Counted from the first letter of the stretch, positions 1-6,446 are shown. The stretch is 6,446 nucleotides of DNA from Bacillota bacterium (GCA_023436515.1 JAEZIV010000301.1:1-6446); one strand, 5' to 3'. A program made the numbers and translations. The notes: a model not told the origin generated them from the letters alone.

Positions 1-1035
1 TCTTCCCTGCTCACCGGCTCTGGCTGATTCAATAGCTGCATTCAATGCCAGCAAATTGGTCTGGTCTGCTATTTGTCTGATGCCTTCAAGGGATGATACT
101 ATATCATTCATACTCTTTTGCAGAACGGAAACTGTATTTGATGCTTTCTCCATAGCCTGAGCAACTGTTCCCATTTGCATTCCGGCGTCAGTTATTTTGC
201 TCCATCCATCTTCAACCTTGAAAATCATATTAGAGGATTCATGTATAATGTTATCTGAAATCTGTTGTGCCTGCTTCACGTTTTCCATGGATACACTCAT
301 AATACTATTAATACTTAGAATTCCTTTGGCTTCTTCCTGTATAACCCTTGCCATCTCTTCCATGGCTGTTGTAATGTTCATACTTGCTTCCCTTGTGGAG
401 GTAATACTCCTGTTGAAATCCGAAATCTCATCATCAAGTCGTTTAGTACCATCCTCCAATACTCCAAAGGTACTCTCAAGCTTTTCAAGTATTTCCCTTG
501 TCTCAGCTTCCTTGTTGGTTGCGTTATCCAAGAGTCTTCTGCCCCATTTATTAAGGGTGTACAGTATAATGATACTTGAATTTAGTAGAACGAAAACCGA
601 TATAAAATCTACAAGCTTTCCCTCAGCACCAACTACATTCTGCGGACGTAACAGGTACGCAGCAACTATTCCTGCATTCATCAAAAGACCGAAGGCCAGG
701 ATAATCTCCTTCTTAAAATACAGTGCTGCCATGGTCATGGAGGCAATAATAATATAGTGTCTATGAATGGAATAGTCCGTCAACATAAACAGTAGTATTG
801 TAACCAGCCCAGGCATGCTGCTTAAGAAAAAACCCTTAACATTTTTGTTTATTGGCAAAAAGTAAACAATTAATGCTAAGCCAAAAATAACCAAACCTCT
901 GACAGCCGTACCCATAAATACATCAAAACTGCTTGTAATAAAAGACTGAACCATCAATAGCGTAACTACTACTGCAATAATTGTTAAGCAAACCTTGTGA
1001 ACCTTTTGAAAGTCATCATTATCAACCTTTGTCAT
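1..1035 (-). CDS. Methyl-accepting chemotaxis protein with a six-helix membrane N-terminus, partial (C-terminus off the left edge)
   Basis: This is a chemoreceptor that would signal through CheA/CheW to the flagellar motor. I translated 345 codons without a stop from an ATG at 1035; the frame is still open at base 1. GGAGG at 1043-1047, 7 nt upstream, supports this start. About six hydrophobic segments lie at residues 15-31, 39-61, 68-85, 93-106, 111-128 and 143-162, so both ends should be cytoplasmic. A polar, helical region follows (about 165-320), leading into the receptor signature QTNLLALNAAIESARAGE at residues 325-342. This is the ascending helix of the cytoplasmic hairpin, and the window cuts it almost at the tip. 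No long extracellular loop and no obvious HAMP domain are visible, so it is not a classic Tar/Tsr-type receptor. Sensing within the membrane or of energy state is an inference. The family assignment is secure; the ligand is unknown. Confidence 0.93.
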   Translation of the reverse strand, partial: MTKVDNDDFQKVHKVCLTIIAVVVTLLMVQSFITSSFDVFMGTAVRGLVIFGLALIVYFLPINKNVKGFFLSSMPGLVTILLFMLTDYSIHRHYIIIASMTMAALYFKKEIILAFGLLMNAGIVAAYLLRPQNVVGAEGKLVDFISVFVLLNSSIIILYTLNKWGRRLLDNATNKEAETREILEKLESTFGVLEDGTKRLDDEISDFNRSITSTREASMNITTAMEEMARVIQEEAKGILSINSIMSVSMENVKQAQQISDNIIHESSNMIFKVEDGWSKITDAGMQMGTVAQAMEKASNTVSVLQKSMNDIVSSLEGIRQIADQTNLLALNAAIESARAGEQGR

Positions 1036-1091
1036 AAACCCGCCTCCGAAATAGTATCTGCAATTATGTACTCGGATAATATTATGTTGCT

Positions 1092-1113
1092 TTGTTATTT
1101 TTTGGTTTAACAA
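1092..1113 (-). repeat. Inverted repeat in the chemotaxis receptor leader
   Basis: Perfect 6-bp arms, TTGTTA (1092-1097) and TAACAA (1108-1113), are separated by 10 nt rich in T/A. The repeat lies just downstream of the predicted start point of the receptor transcript. It could be a weak leader hairpin or an operator half-site pair. It resembles the half-sites of the redox repressor Rex (TTGTTAA/TTAACAA), but the spacing is too wide for a normal 18-bp Rex site. In such AT-rich DNA it may be chance. Confidence 0.3.
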
Positions 1114-1131
1114 CAAAATAATCCATAAATT

Positions 1132-1160
1132 ATTATAATTCAACATTTTTAGTTTTTCAA
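1132..1160 (-). promoter_or_regulatory. Sigma-A-like promoter of the chemotaxis receptor gene
   Basis: Read on the minus strand, the -35 element TTGAAA (1155-1160, 5 of 6 consensus) and the -10 element TATAAT (1132-1137, 6 of 6) are separated by exactly 17 nt. Transcription would start near 1125, giving a leader of about 90 nt before the ATG at 1035. The promoter lies downstream of the PFOR terminator, so the receptor is probably transcribed on its own. Chemotaxis genes are sometimes sigma-D dependent, but this site looks like the housekeeping type. Confidence 0.65.
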
Positions 1161-1205
1161 ATGATATTATTGTAATTTTTGTGATAATTATAGTATTTGT
1201 TACAT

Positions 1206-1241
1206 AAAAAACCGCCGGACTCTTAAACACAGCACGGCGAT
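1206..1241 (-). terminator. Intrinsic terminator of the PFOR gene
   Basis: On the minus strand a 7-bp stem, ATCGCCG (1241-1235) with CGGCGGT (1217-1211), contains one G-T wobble. It closes a 17-nt loop that can add three more pairs past a single mismatch. A run of T residues (1211-1206) follows the stem at once. The stem starts 37 nt beyond the PFOR stop codon. It is the most GC-rich patch in an otherwise AT-rich spacer, which supports a real rho-independent terminator. Confidence 0.8.
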
Positions 1242-1278
1242 CTTCTATTTCTACATCAATTCTCTACCATAGAATAAA

Positions 1279-4200
1279 CTATTTATAAAGCTCCACCAGC
1301 CTCAACAAATGCTGGTAACGTTCCATAGCAGCTTTCTCAGATTCTTTGAAAAGCTTCTCGGCACGTTCAGGGAATGCACGTTGTAAACGGGTATATCGAG
1401 TTTCATTATTGAGGAAGTCCTGATAGGTTCCGTCTCCAGGCTTGGAGGTTAAGGTAAACGGATTCTTTCCTTCCGCCTTAAGTGCAGGGTTGAAGGAGAA
1501 TAGGTTCCAGTAGCCGGAGGCAACTGCCTTTTTCATCTCATCCTGACAGTGATTCATTCCTCCCTTTACACCATGGAGCTCACAGGGAGCATAACAAATT
1601 ATCAGTGAAGGTCCGTTATAGGATTCAGCTTCTACAATAGCCTTCATTGTCTGATTTGGGTTAGCTCCGAGAGCAATCTGCGCTACATATACATATCCAT
1701 AGCTCATAGCTATTTCAGCGAGGTTCTTCTTACCGATATCCTTACCTGCCGCAGCAAATTGACATACTTCACCGATGTTTGATGCTTTTGATAACTGTCC
1801 GCCTGTATTTGAGTACATTTCTGTATCGAATACCATAACGTTGACGTTTTCACCTGATGCAAGTACGTGGTCAAGTCCACCGAAGCCGATATCATATGCC
1901 CAGCCGTCACCGCCGAGGATCCAAACAGATTTCTTGGCAAGATACTGTTTCTTTTCAAGTATCTCCTTTGAAAGCTCACAACCTGCAGCTGCAGCCTTTT
2001 CAAGTTCAACGACCAAGGCCTTAGTGGCAGGTGTATTTTCTCTTGTCAAATCTTTAGTTTCAATATATTTAGCAATAGCAGTCTTTAGCTCAGAAGGAGC
2101 TTTATCGGAGGCAGCTAACTTCTCAAGCTTTGCTATAGCCTGATCACGAAGTACCTTTTGTCCGAGTTGCATACCATATCCATGCTCTGCATTATCTTCA
2201 AACAATGAGTTAGCCCATGTAGGACCTTGTTTTGAATCCTTATTAACTGTATATGGGCTTGTAGCAGCAGGACCACCCCAAATTGAGGAACAACCTGTAG
2301 CATTTGAAATATACATTTGCTCACCATATAACTGAGTTAATAAACGAGCATAGGATGTTTCAGCACACCCTGCGCAGCTACCTGAGAATTCGAGGAGGGG
2401 CTGGTTGAACTGAGAACCCTTAACAGTAGTATCAGCAGGTGTTCCAGGCTTCTTGCCGACGTTTGCAACCAAGTAATCAAATACCGGTTGTTCATGTGCC
2501 TGTGATTCCTGTGGAACCATCTTAATAGCTTTTTCCTTAACAGGGCATACAGTAATACACTCACCACAGCCCATACAATCCAATGGTGTTACACTCATTG
2601 CAAACTTGTATTCACTTGCTTTTGGTTTTGTGTCAGCAAGCTTAATGTTTGAAGGAGCAGCCTTTATTTCATCCTCACTTAACATGAATGGACGGATAGT
2701 TGCATGTGAGCATACAAATGCACAGCTGTTACACTGGATACATAAGCTTGGATCCCATTCAGGAACCATTACGGCAGTTCCGCGCTTTTCATATGCGGAA
2801 GCACCCTGTTCAAACTGACCGTCAGCTTTATCAGCAAATGCAGATACAGGCAGGCTGTCTCCATCCATTAATGAGATTGGCATAAGAAGCTCCTTAACCA
2901 TCTTAACTAACTCAGGACGGCCTTTAATTTCAGCTTCAGGTGCATCAGCCTCAGGATTTGACCATGAAGCAGGTACCTCAACCTTATGAAGTGCACTAAC
3001 TCCGGCGTCAATGGCCTTGTAGTTCATTTCTACAATAGCATCGCCCTTCTTGCCGTAGGATTTCTTGGCAGCATCCTTCATATATCTTATCGCTTCATCA
3101 ATTGGCATTACATTGGCCAATTTGAAGAAGGCTGACTGAAGAATTGTATTGGTACGCTTACCCATACCTATTTCATCGGCTTTATCAATAGCGTTTATTG
3201 TATATAACTGAATATTGTTATCAGCAATATACTTCTTAGCTGCAGCATTTAATTTTGTTGACAGTTCATCATCAGACCACTGGCAGTTTATCATGAATAT
3301 TCCGCCGGGCTTAACATCCTGAACCATTTTGAAGCCCTTTACCACGTAGGATGGATTATGACATGCAACAAAGTCTGCCTGATTGATGTAATATGGACTC
3401 TTAATCGGTTTGTCACCAAATCTAAGGTGTGATATTGTTACACCACCGGTTTTCTTTGAGTCATATTGGAAGTATGCTTGAATATACTTTTCAGTATGGT
3501 CACCGATAATTTTTGTAGAGTTCTTGTTAGCACCAACAGTACCGTCACCACCGAGACCCCAGAACTTACATTCTACCGTACCTGCAGCAGCTGTAATAGG
3601 AGCCGGCTTGATTTCAGGTAAACTCAAGTAAGTAACATCATCCACAATACCGACTGTGAAGCGGGGTTTAGGAGCATCCTTCTTAAGTTCAGTGAATATA
3701 GCAAATACTGATGAAGGAGGGGTATCCTTTGAACCAAGACCATAGCGTCCGTTAGTTACGACAATATCATTAAGTCCTGCTTCACGAAGAGTTGTAGCAA
3801 CATCAAGGTACAAGGGCTCTCCAAGTGCACCCGGTTCCTTTGAACGGTCAAGGACAGAAATCTTCTTTACTGTCTTTGGAAGAACCTTAAGAAGGCTGCC
3901 GGATACCCATGGGCGGTATAAGCGAACTTTGATAAGACCAACTTTTTCACCTGCAGCTGTTAAGTAATCAATAACCTCTTCAGCTACATCGCAGAAGGAT
4001 CCCATTGCTACTATAACACGGTCTGCATCCGGTGCTCCGTAGTAGTTGAATAGATCGTAATTAGTACCGAGTTTTTCATTTACTTTAGCCATGTATTTTT
4101 CAACAACAGCCGGCAATTTATCATATGTAGTGTTGCAGGCTTCACGATGCTGGAAGAATATATCTCCGTTTTCGTGTGATCCACGCATTGTAGGTTTTTC

Positions 4201-4830
4201 AGGATTTAGAGCATGCTCACGGAATTCTCTGATAGCATCCATGTTGCACATAGCCTTTAGATCTGCATAATCCCATGCTTCAATTTTCTGAACCTCATGT
4301 GATGTACGGAAGCCATCAAAGAAGTTTATAAACGGTACTTTTCCCTCTAAGGTTGCAAGATGTGCAACCGCACTCAAATCCATAACCTCCTGAGGATTTG
4401 ATTCTGCAAGCATTGCAAAGCCTGTCTGACGACATGCATATACGTCACTATGATCACCAAAAATATTCAGTGCATGAGTAGCAACTGTACGTGCAGATAC
4501 GTGGAAAACGCTTGGGAGTAACTCTCCAGCGATTTTGTACATATTCGGAATCATCAGAAGGAGACCTTGAGATGCAGTAAAGGTTGTAGTAAGCGCACCT
4601 GCTGCAAGTGAACCGTGAACAGTACCGGCAGCACCTGCCTCAGATTGAAGTTCAACCACTTTAACCTGGTTACCAAAAATATTTTCTCTTCCTGCTGCAG
4701 ACCATATGTCAACATTATCAGCCATAGGGCTTGATGGCGTTATCGGATAAATAGCTGCCACATCTGTAAACGCATAAGATACATGGGCAGCAGCTGTATT
4801 GCCGTCCATAGCTTGTTTAGTTCTTGCCAT
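1279..4830 (-). CDS. nifJ: Pyruvate:ferredoxin (flavodoxin) oxidoreductase, single-chain type
   Basis: This cytoplasmic enzyme converts pyruvate and CoA to acetyl-CoA and CO2, passing electrons to ferredoxin. Its 1183 residues match the usual 1170-1200 of single-chain PFORs without the extra C-terminal domain of the Desulfovibrio africanus enzyme. In order: a thiamine-diphosphate (TPP) pyrimidine domain with YPITPSSPMAD (28-38), E64 and R114; a transketolase-C-like domain (about 265-400); a gamma domain with the GLGGDGTVGANK loop (425-436); a two-cluster ferredoxin domain with C697, C700, C703, C707 and C752, C755, C758, C762; and a TPP diphosphate domain with GGDGWAYDIG (973-982) and YSNTGGQ (1006-1012). 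C819, C822, C847 and probably C1083 should hold the cluster nearest TPP. All expected cofactor residues are present. The first ATG is supported by GGGAGG (4838-4843) 7 nt upstream. The gene appears monocistronic, with its own promoter and terminator. POR is an alternative name. Confidence 0.98.
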   Translation of the reverse strand: MARTKQAMDGNTAAAHVSYAFTDVAAIYPITPSSPMADNVDIWSAAGRENIFGNQVKVVELQSEAGAAGTVHGSLAAGALTTTFTASQGLLLMIPNMYKIAGELLPSVFHVSARTVATHALNIFGDHSDVYACRQTGFAMLAESNPQEVMDLSAVAHLATLEGKVPFINFFDGFRTSHEVQKIEAWDYADLKAMCNMDAIREFREHALNPEKPTMRGSHENGDIFFQHREACNTTYDKLPAVVEKYMAKVNEKLGTNYDLFNYYGAPDADRVIVAMGSFCDVAEEVIDYLTAAGEKVGLIKVRLYRPWVSGSLLKVLPKTVKKISVLDRSKEPGALGEPLYLDVATTLREAGLNDIVVTNGRYGLGSKDTPPSSVFAIFTELKKDAPKPRFTVGIVDDVTYLSLPEIKPAPITAAAGTVECKFWGLGGDGTVGANKNSTKIIGDHTEKYIQAYFQYDSKKTGGVTISHLRFGDKPIKSPYYINQADFVACHNPSYVVKGFKMVQDVKPGGIFMINCQWSDDELSTKLNAAAKKYIADNNIQLYTINAIDKADEIGMGKRTNTILQSAFFKLANVMPIDEAIRYMKDAAKKSYGKKGDAIVEMNYKAIDAGVSALHKVEVPASWSNPEADAPEAEIKGRPELVKMVKELLMPISLMDGDSLPVSAFADKADGQFEQGASAYEKRGTAVMVPEWDPSLCIQCNSCAFVCSHATIRPFMLSEDEIKAAPSNIKLADTKPKASEYKFAMSVTPLDCMGCGECITVCPVKEKAIKMVPQESQAHEQPVFDYLVANVGKKPGTPADTTVKGSQFNQPLLEFSGSCAGCAETSYARLLTQLYGEQMYISNATGCSSIWGGPAATSPYTVNKDSKQGPTWANSLFEDNAEHGYGMQLGQKVLRDQAIAKLEKLAASDKAPSELKTAIAKYIETKDLTRENTPATKALVVELEKAAAAGCELSKEILEKKQYLAKKSVWILGGDGWAYDIGFGGLDHVLASGENVNVMVFDTEMYSNTGGQLSKASNIGEVCQFAAAGKDIGKKNLAEIAMSYGYVYVAQIALGANPNQTMKAIVEAESYNGPSLIICYAPCELHGVKGGMNHCQDEMKKAVASGYWNLFSFNPALKAEGKNPFTLTSKPGDGTYQDFLNNETRYTRLQRAFPERAEKLFKESEKAAMERYQHLLRLVELYK

Positions 4831-4862
4831 TTCTATTCCTCCCTATTATTTAATATAAGTTA

Positions 4863-4891
4863 AATCTATCACTTTTATAGCCTTTTGTAAA
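4863..4891 (-). promoter_or_regulatory. Predicted promoter of the PFOR gene
   Basis: On the minus strand, TTTACA (4886-4891, 5 of 6 to the -35 consensus) and TAGATT (4863-4868, 4 of 6 to the -10 consensus) are 17 nt apart. The start point would fall near 4856, giving a leader of about 25 nt that holds the ribosome binding site. The -10 element is imperfect, and other AT-rich hexamers nearby could serve. The -35 element lies inside one arm of the inverted repeat at 4883-4907. Confidence 0.5.
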
Positions 4892-4907
4892 GATACTGTA
4901 TACAAAA
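4883..4907. promoter_or_regulatory. Inverted repeat, candidate operator at the PFOR promoter
   Basis: Perfect 7-bp arms TTTTGTA (4883-4889) and TACAAAA (4901-4907) flank an 11-nt spacer, so arm centres are 18 nt apart. The right arm overlaps a perfect 8-bp palindrome, TGTATACA (4897-4904). The left arm overlaps the predicted PFOR -35 element, a position where a bound dimeric repressor would block RNA polymerase. No T-run follows, so it is not a terminator. The sequence does not match the Rex consensus, and the bound protein is not identifiable from the DNA. Confidence 0.4.
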
Positions 4908-5023
4908 TACAGCGCGTTTTATTAGCTCAGTAAGGCATTGTACCTTTAATAAATAGTAAGTAAAGCATTGAATATAAAATAATAATCACATAAAATACAA
5001 TTATAAGCAGTAATCCTAAATGC

Positions 5024-5052
5024 TGGAGATAGAGCTTAACAAAAAATATATT
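5024..5052 (+). promoter_or_regulatory. Predicted promoter of metF
   Basis: TGGAGA (5024-5029, 4 of 6 to the -35 consensus) and TATATT (5047-5052, 5 of 6 to the -10 consensus) are separated by 17 nt. Transcription would start near 5059. If so, the ATG at 5057 would not be in the message, which argues for a later metF start. The rest of the divergent spacer (about 4908-5023) is AT-rich and shows no S-box, T-box or other leader I recognise. Confidence 0.45.
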
Positions 5053-5060
5053 AGTAATGC

Positions 5061-5067
5061 AAGGAGG
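5061..5067 (+). promoter_or_regulatory. Strong Shine-Dalgarno sequence AAGGAGG without a well-placed ATG
   Basis: AAGGAGG is a near-perfect match to the 16S rRNA 3' end and is the only such site in front of metF. The in-frame ATG at 5057 precedes it, and the next in-frame ATGs are 34 nt (5102) and 55 nt (5123) downstream, too far for normal use. The only metF-frame start-like codon at a usable distance is ATA at 5078, 10 nt away. An out-of-frame ATG at 5086 is followed at once by TGA. The site may be chance or may mark an unusual start. Confidence 0.35.
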
Positions 5068-5122
5068 TACCTGTCCCATATTTCCATGTGATTTTTGTGA
5101 AATGCCGGGCCTGGGCATAAAT

Positions 5123-5983
5123 ATGAAGATAAAAGATATTTTCACCTGTAAAAAGCCAGTCTTGTCCTTTGAAATCTTTCCACCTAAAAGAGACACCTCA
5201 CTTAGAGATATAGATGAAACATTGGACATCCTTAGTGAGCTGAAGCCTGATTTCATTAGTGTTACCTTTGGTGCTGGCGGCAGCTCAAACAACAATAAAA
5301 CCATAGAAATCGCCAGAAAATTAAAACACCGGTATCATATCGAACCGCTGGTACATCTCACCTGCTCAAGCTATACTAAAAGTGAAATTGATAGCTTTAT
5401 TCATGTACTTTCAGAAAACGGAATTGAGAATATACTGGCTCTAAGAGGTGACAAAAGCCCTGAGGCTTCTGAAAAAAGTGATTTCAGCTATGCTTCTGAG
5501 CTGACTGGCTACTTGAGAAAATCAACGGATTTCTGTCTCGCGGGAGCATGCTATCCTGAGTGTCATCCAGAATCAAAAAACAAAATTCAGGATTTAAGCT
5601 ATTTGAAGGAAAAGGTTAATTCCGGCTCGGATTTCCTAATAACACAATTATTCTTTGAAAATGACTATTTTTATTCATTTGTTGAAAGCTGCAGAATAGC
5701 AGGGATAAATGTACCGGTCACAGCGGGAATTATGCCTGTTATAAACAAGTCTCAAATCGAGCGAATTGTTTCCTTGTGCGGGGCTTCCTTACCGGATAGA
5801 TTTAAAAAAATACTCACTCGATATGAGAATAACCCCCTAGCACTGTTTGACGCCGGTATGTCATATGCACTAAGTCAGATTATTGACCTGTTGGTTAACA
5901 ACACCGAGGGCGTGCATCTTTACACTATGAATAATCCTGCCGTTGCAAAAAGAATTTGTGAAGGTATTAAGAATATTATTTAG
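5123..5983 (+). CDS. metF: 5,10-methylenetetrahydrofolate reductase
   Basis: This cytoplasmic flavoenzyme reduces 5,10-methylene-tetrahydrofolate to 5-methyl-tetrahydrofolate, the methyl donor for methionine synthesis. From the ATG at 5123 it has 286 residues, close to the usual 280-300, and should fold as an FAD-binding TIM barrel. Family motifs, in order: SFEIFPPK (15-22) with catalytic acid E17; SVTFGAGGSS (46-55); HLTCSS (78-83); ALRGD (106-110) with flavin-contacting D110; FLITQLFF (171-178) with substrate-binding Q175; GIMPV (202-206); and GVHLYTMN (263-270). The frame is open back to an ATG at 5057, but residues before MKIKDIF look unlike the family, and family members commonly begin at this point. 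No good ribosome binding site precedes 5123, so the exact start is uncertain. No metV-like partner gene is adjacent. The gene diverges from PFOR, has its own promoter and terminator, and ends in TAG. Confidence 0.95.
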   Translation: MKIKDIFTCKKPVLSFEIFPPKRDTSLRDIDETLDILSELKPDFISVTFGAGGSSNNNKTIEIARKLKHRYHIEPLVHLTCSSYTKSEIDSFIHVLSENGIENILALRGDKSPEASEKSDFSYASELTGYLRKSTDFCLAGACYPECHPESKNKIQDLSYLKEKVNSGSDFLITQLFFENDYFYSFVESCRIAGINVPVTAGIMPVINKSQIERIVSLCGASLPDRFKKILTRYENNPLALFDAGMSYALSQIIDLLVNNTEGVHLYTMNNPAVAKRICEGIKNII

Positions 5984-6088
5984 TTAAATGCATTTGCCTG
6001 CAGCGCATAAATTACTTGCTAATACGTTTTACTTGTATCAACTAAAATTTCATTACATACTTATTTTACAAACTTAATATGGAATCTT

Positions 6089-6126
6089 AAAAACAGCTGT
6101 TCTGCAGAAGGATCAGCTGTTTTTTT
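6089..6126 (+). terminator. Intrinsic terminator downstream of metF
   Basis: AAAAACAGCTG (6089-6099) pairs perfectly with CAGCTGTTTTT (6114-6124), an 11-bp stem around a 14-nt loop, followed by a T-run to 6126. The loop begins with a second palindrome, TTCTGCAGAA (6100-6109). The stem begins 105 nt after the metF stop. The A-run on the left means it could also slow minus-strand transcription. The stretch between the stop codon and this hairpin (5984-6088) shows no gene or motif I can support. Confidence 0.88.
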
Positions 6127-6174
6127 ATTGAATATATTCATAATTAGTACATTTTTATAGGTCATTTCTATTTA

Positions 6175-6203
6175 TTGACATTATTTAGAAAATAATATAA
6201 AAT
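6175..6203 (+). promoter_or_regulatory. Near-consensus promoter of the secreted-protein gene
   Basis: TTGACA (6175-6180, 6 of 6) and TAAAAT (6198-6203, 5 of 6) are separated by exactly 17 nt. Transcription should begin around 6210 and leave a leader of about 86 nt before the ATG at 6296. The promoter follows the metF terminator by about 50 nt, so this gene is an independent and probably well-expressed unit. Confidence 0.72.
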
Positions 6204-6206
6204 TGC

Positions 6207-6244
6207 AGTAAAGCTAAAACGATATTGCATTTAGCATATTTACT
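6207..6244 (+). repeat. Hairpin-forming inverted repeat at the start of the leader
   Basis: AGTAAAGCTAAA (6207-6218) can pair with TTTAGC (6230-6235) and TTTACT (6239-6244). The result is a 12-bp stem with one 3-nt bulge and an 11-nt loop. A third copy of the TTTAGC half occurs at 6244-6249. The repeat starts almost at the predicted transcription start, so it could be a 5'-end stabilising hairpin or an operator. It has no T-run after it and matches no riboswitch I recognise. Confidence 0.4.
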
Positions 6245-6295
6245 TTAGCAACTCAGGTTCCGAAAAAATATTTTTCAAGAAGGAGCAGATAATTT

Positions 6296-6446
6296 ATGAT
6301 GAAGGAAAAAAAGATCTTTAACCGGTGTTTAGTTGTGTTAACCATTGCAGCTATAATATTAACACTGTTTCCCGGTTCGTGGCTTAGTGCAGAAGCCGCC
6401 GCCAAGCCTGCCTTCAAGCAAACCGTAGCTAAGGTGCTGACAGTTG
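6296..6446 (+). CDS. Exported protein of unknown function, N-terminal fragment (cut by the right edge)
   Basis: Fifty codons are visible, starting at an ATG at 6296. AAGGAG (6280-6285) lies 10 nt upstream; a second ATG follows directly at 6299 but is further from that site. The protein begins MMKEKKIFNRC, a positively charged stretch. A hydrophobic core (LVVLTIAAIILTLF, residues 12-25) and a small-residue region WLSAEAAAK (29-37) follow. This is a standard Sec signal peptide with likely cleavage around residues 34-36. There is no lipobox cysteine after the core, so a secreted or wall-bound product is more likely than a lipoprotein. About fifteen mature residues (KPAFKQTVAKVLTV) are too few to name a family. 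Confidence 0.82.
   Translation, partial: MMKEKKIFNRCLVVLTIAAIILTLFPGSWLSAEAAAKPAFKQTVAKVLTV

Noticed and set aside
197..757. Open frame of 186 codons on the plus strand
   Set aside because: It lies wholly antisense to the chemotaxis receptor, whose motifs and ribosome binding site are clear. Its product is a low-complexity Ser/Leu/Ile-rich protein with no recognisable features.
1710..2885. Several open frames of 61-122 codons on both strands inside the PFOR gene
   Set aside because: All overlap highly conserved PFOR coding sequence in other frames and show no independent start signals or domains.
4883..4907. Inverted repeat considered as a Rex binding site
   Set aside because: The arms TTTTGTA/TACAAAA with an 11-nt spacer do not fit the usual TTGTTAA-N4-TTAACAA layout.
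5086..5091. ATG-TGA minimal start-stop unit downstream of AAGGAGG
   Set aside because: The spacing from the Shine-Dalgarno is 18 nt, too long for efficient initiation, and a six-base start-stop is expected by chance.
4927..5304. Open frame of 125 codons on the minus strand across the divergent spacer
   Set aside because: It starts inside metF on the opposite strand, and its C-terminal part is translated AT-rich spacer. The hydrophobic tail reflects base composition, and no ribosome binding site or family signal is visible.
1..6446. CRISPR array, tRNA, rRNA, insertion sequence or phage module
   Set aside because: No regularly spaced direct repeats, tRNA-like cloverleaf, transposase, integrase or phage motif was found on either strand.

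Overview
The window reads as a piece of chromosome from an AT-rich, anaerobic, motile Gram-positive bacterium of the Clostridia. The signs are strong GGAGG-type ribosome binding sites, very AT-rich spacers with sigma-A-like promoters, intrinsic terminators, a large single-chain pyruvate:ferredoxin oxidoreductase (PFOR) and a methyl-accepting chemotaxis protein. A cellulolytic Ruminiclostridium-like host is possible, but the sequence alone does not settle the genus.

Layout. Positions 1-1035 (minus strand) hold the N-terminal 345 residues of a membrane chemotaxis receptor whose C-terminal half lies off the left edge. It has its own promoter and a leader of about 90 nt (1036-1160). An intrinsic terminator at 1206-1241 closes the next gene, the PFOR (1279-4830, minus strand, 1183 aa), which looks intact and monocistronic. 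A divergent spacer (4831-5122) carries the PFOR promoter with a perfect 7+7 inverted repeat over its -35 element, and a promoter for metF on the other strand. metF (5123-5983, plus strand) encodes a complete methylenetetrahydrofolate reductase and is followed by a strong terminator at 6089-6126. The last gene starts at 6296 (plus strand) and is cut by the right edge. Only a signal peptide and about 20 further residues are visible, preceded by a near-consensus promoter and a leader that can fold into a hairpin.

How the genes relate. PFOR oxidises pyruvate to acetyl-CoA, CO2 and reduced ferredoxin and is the central fermentative step. MetF makes 5-methyl-tetrahydrofolate for methionine synthesis or one-carbon metabolism. 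The chemotaxis receptor and the exported protein look like unrelated neighbours. Every gene seems to have its own promoter, so this is a row of single-gene units rather than an operon.

I found no CRISPR array, tRNA, rRNA, insertion sequence, phage gene or recognisable new multi-gene system. This is mostly ordinary core-genome content. The points worth a second look are regulatory: the inverted repeat at the PFOR promoter, the unclear metF start, and the leader hairpin before the secreted-protein gene.
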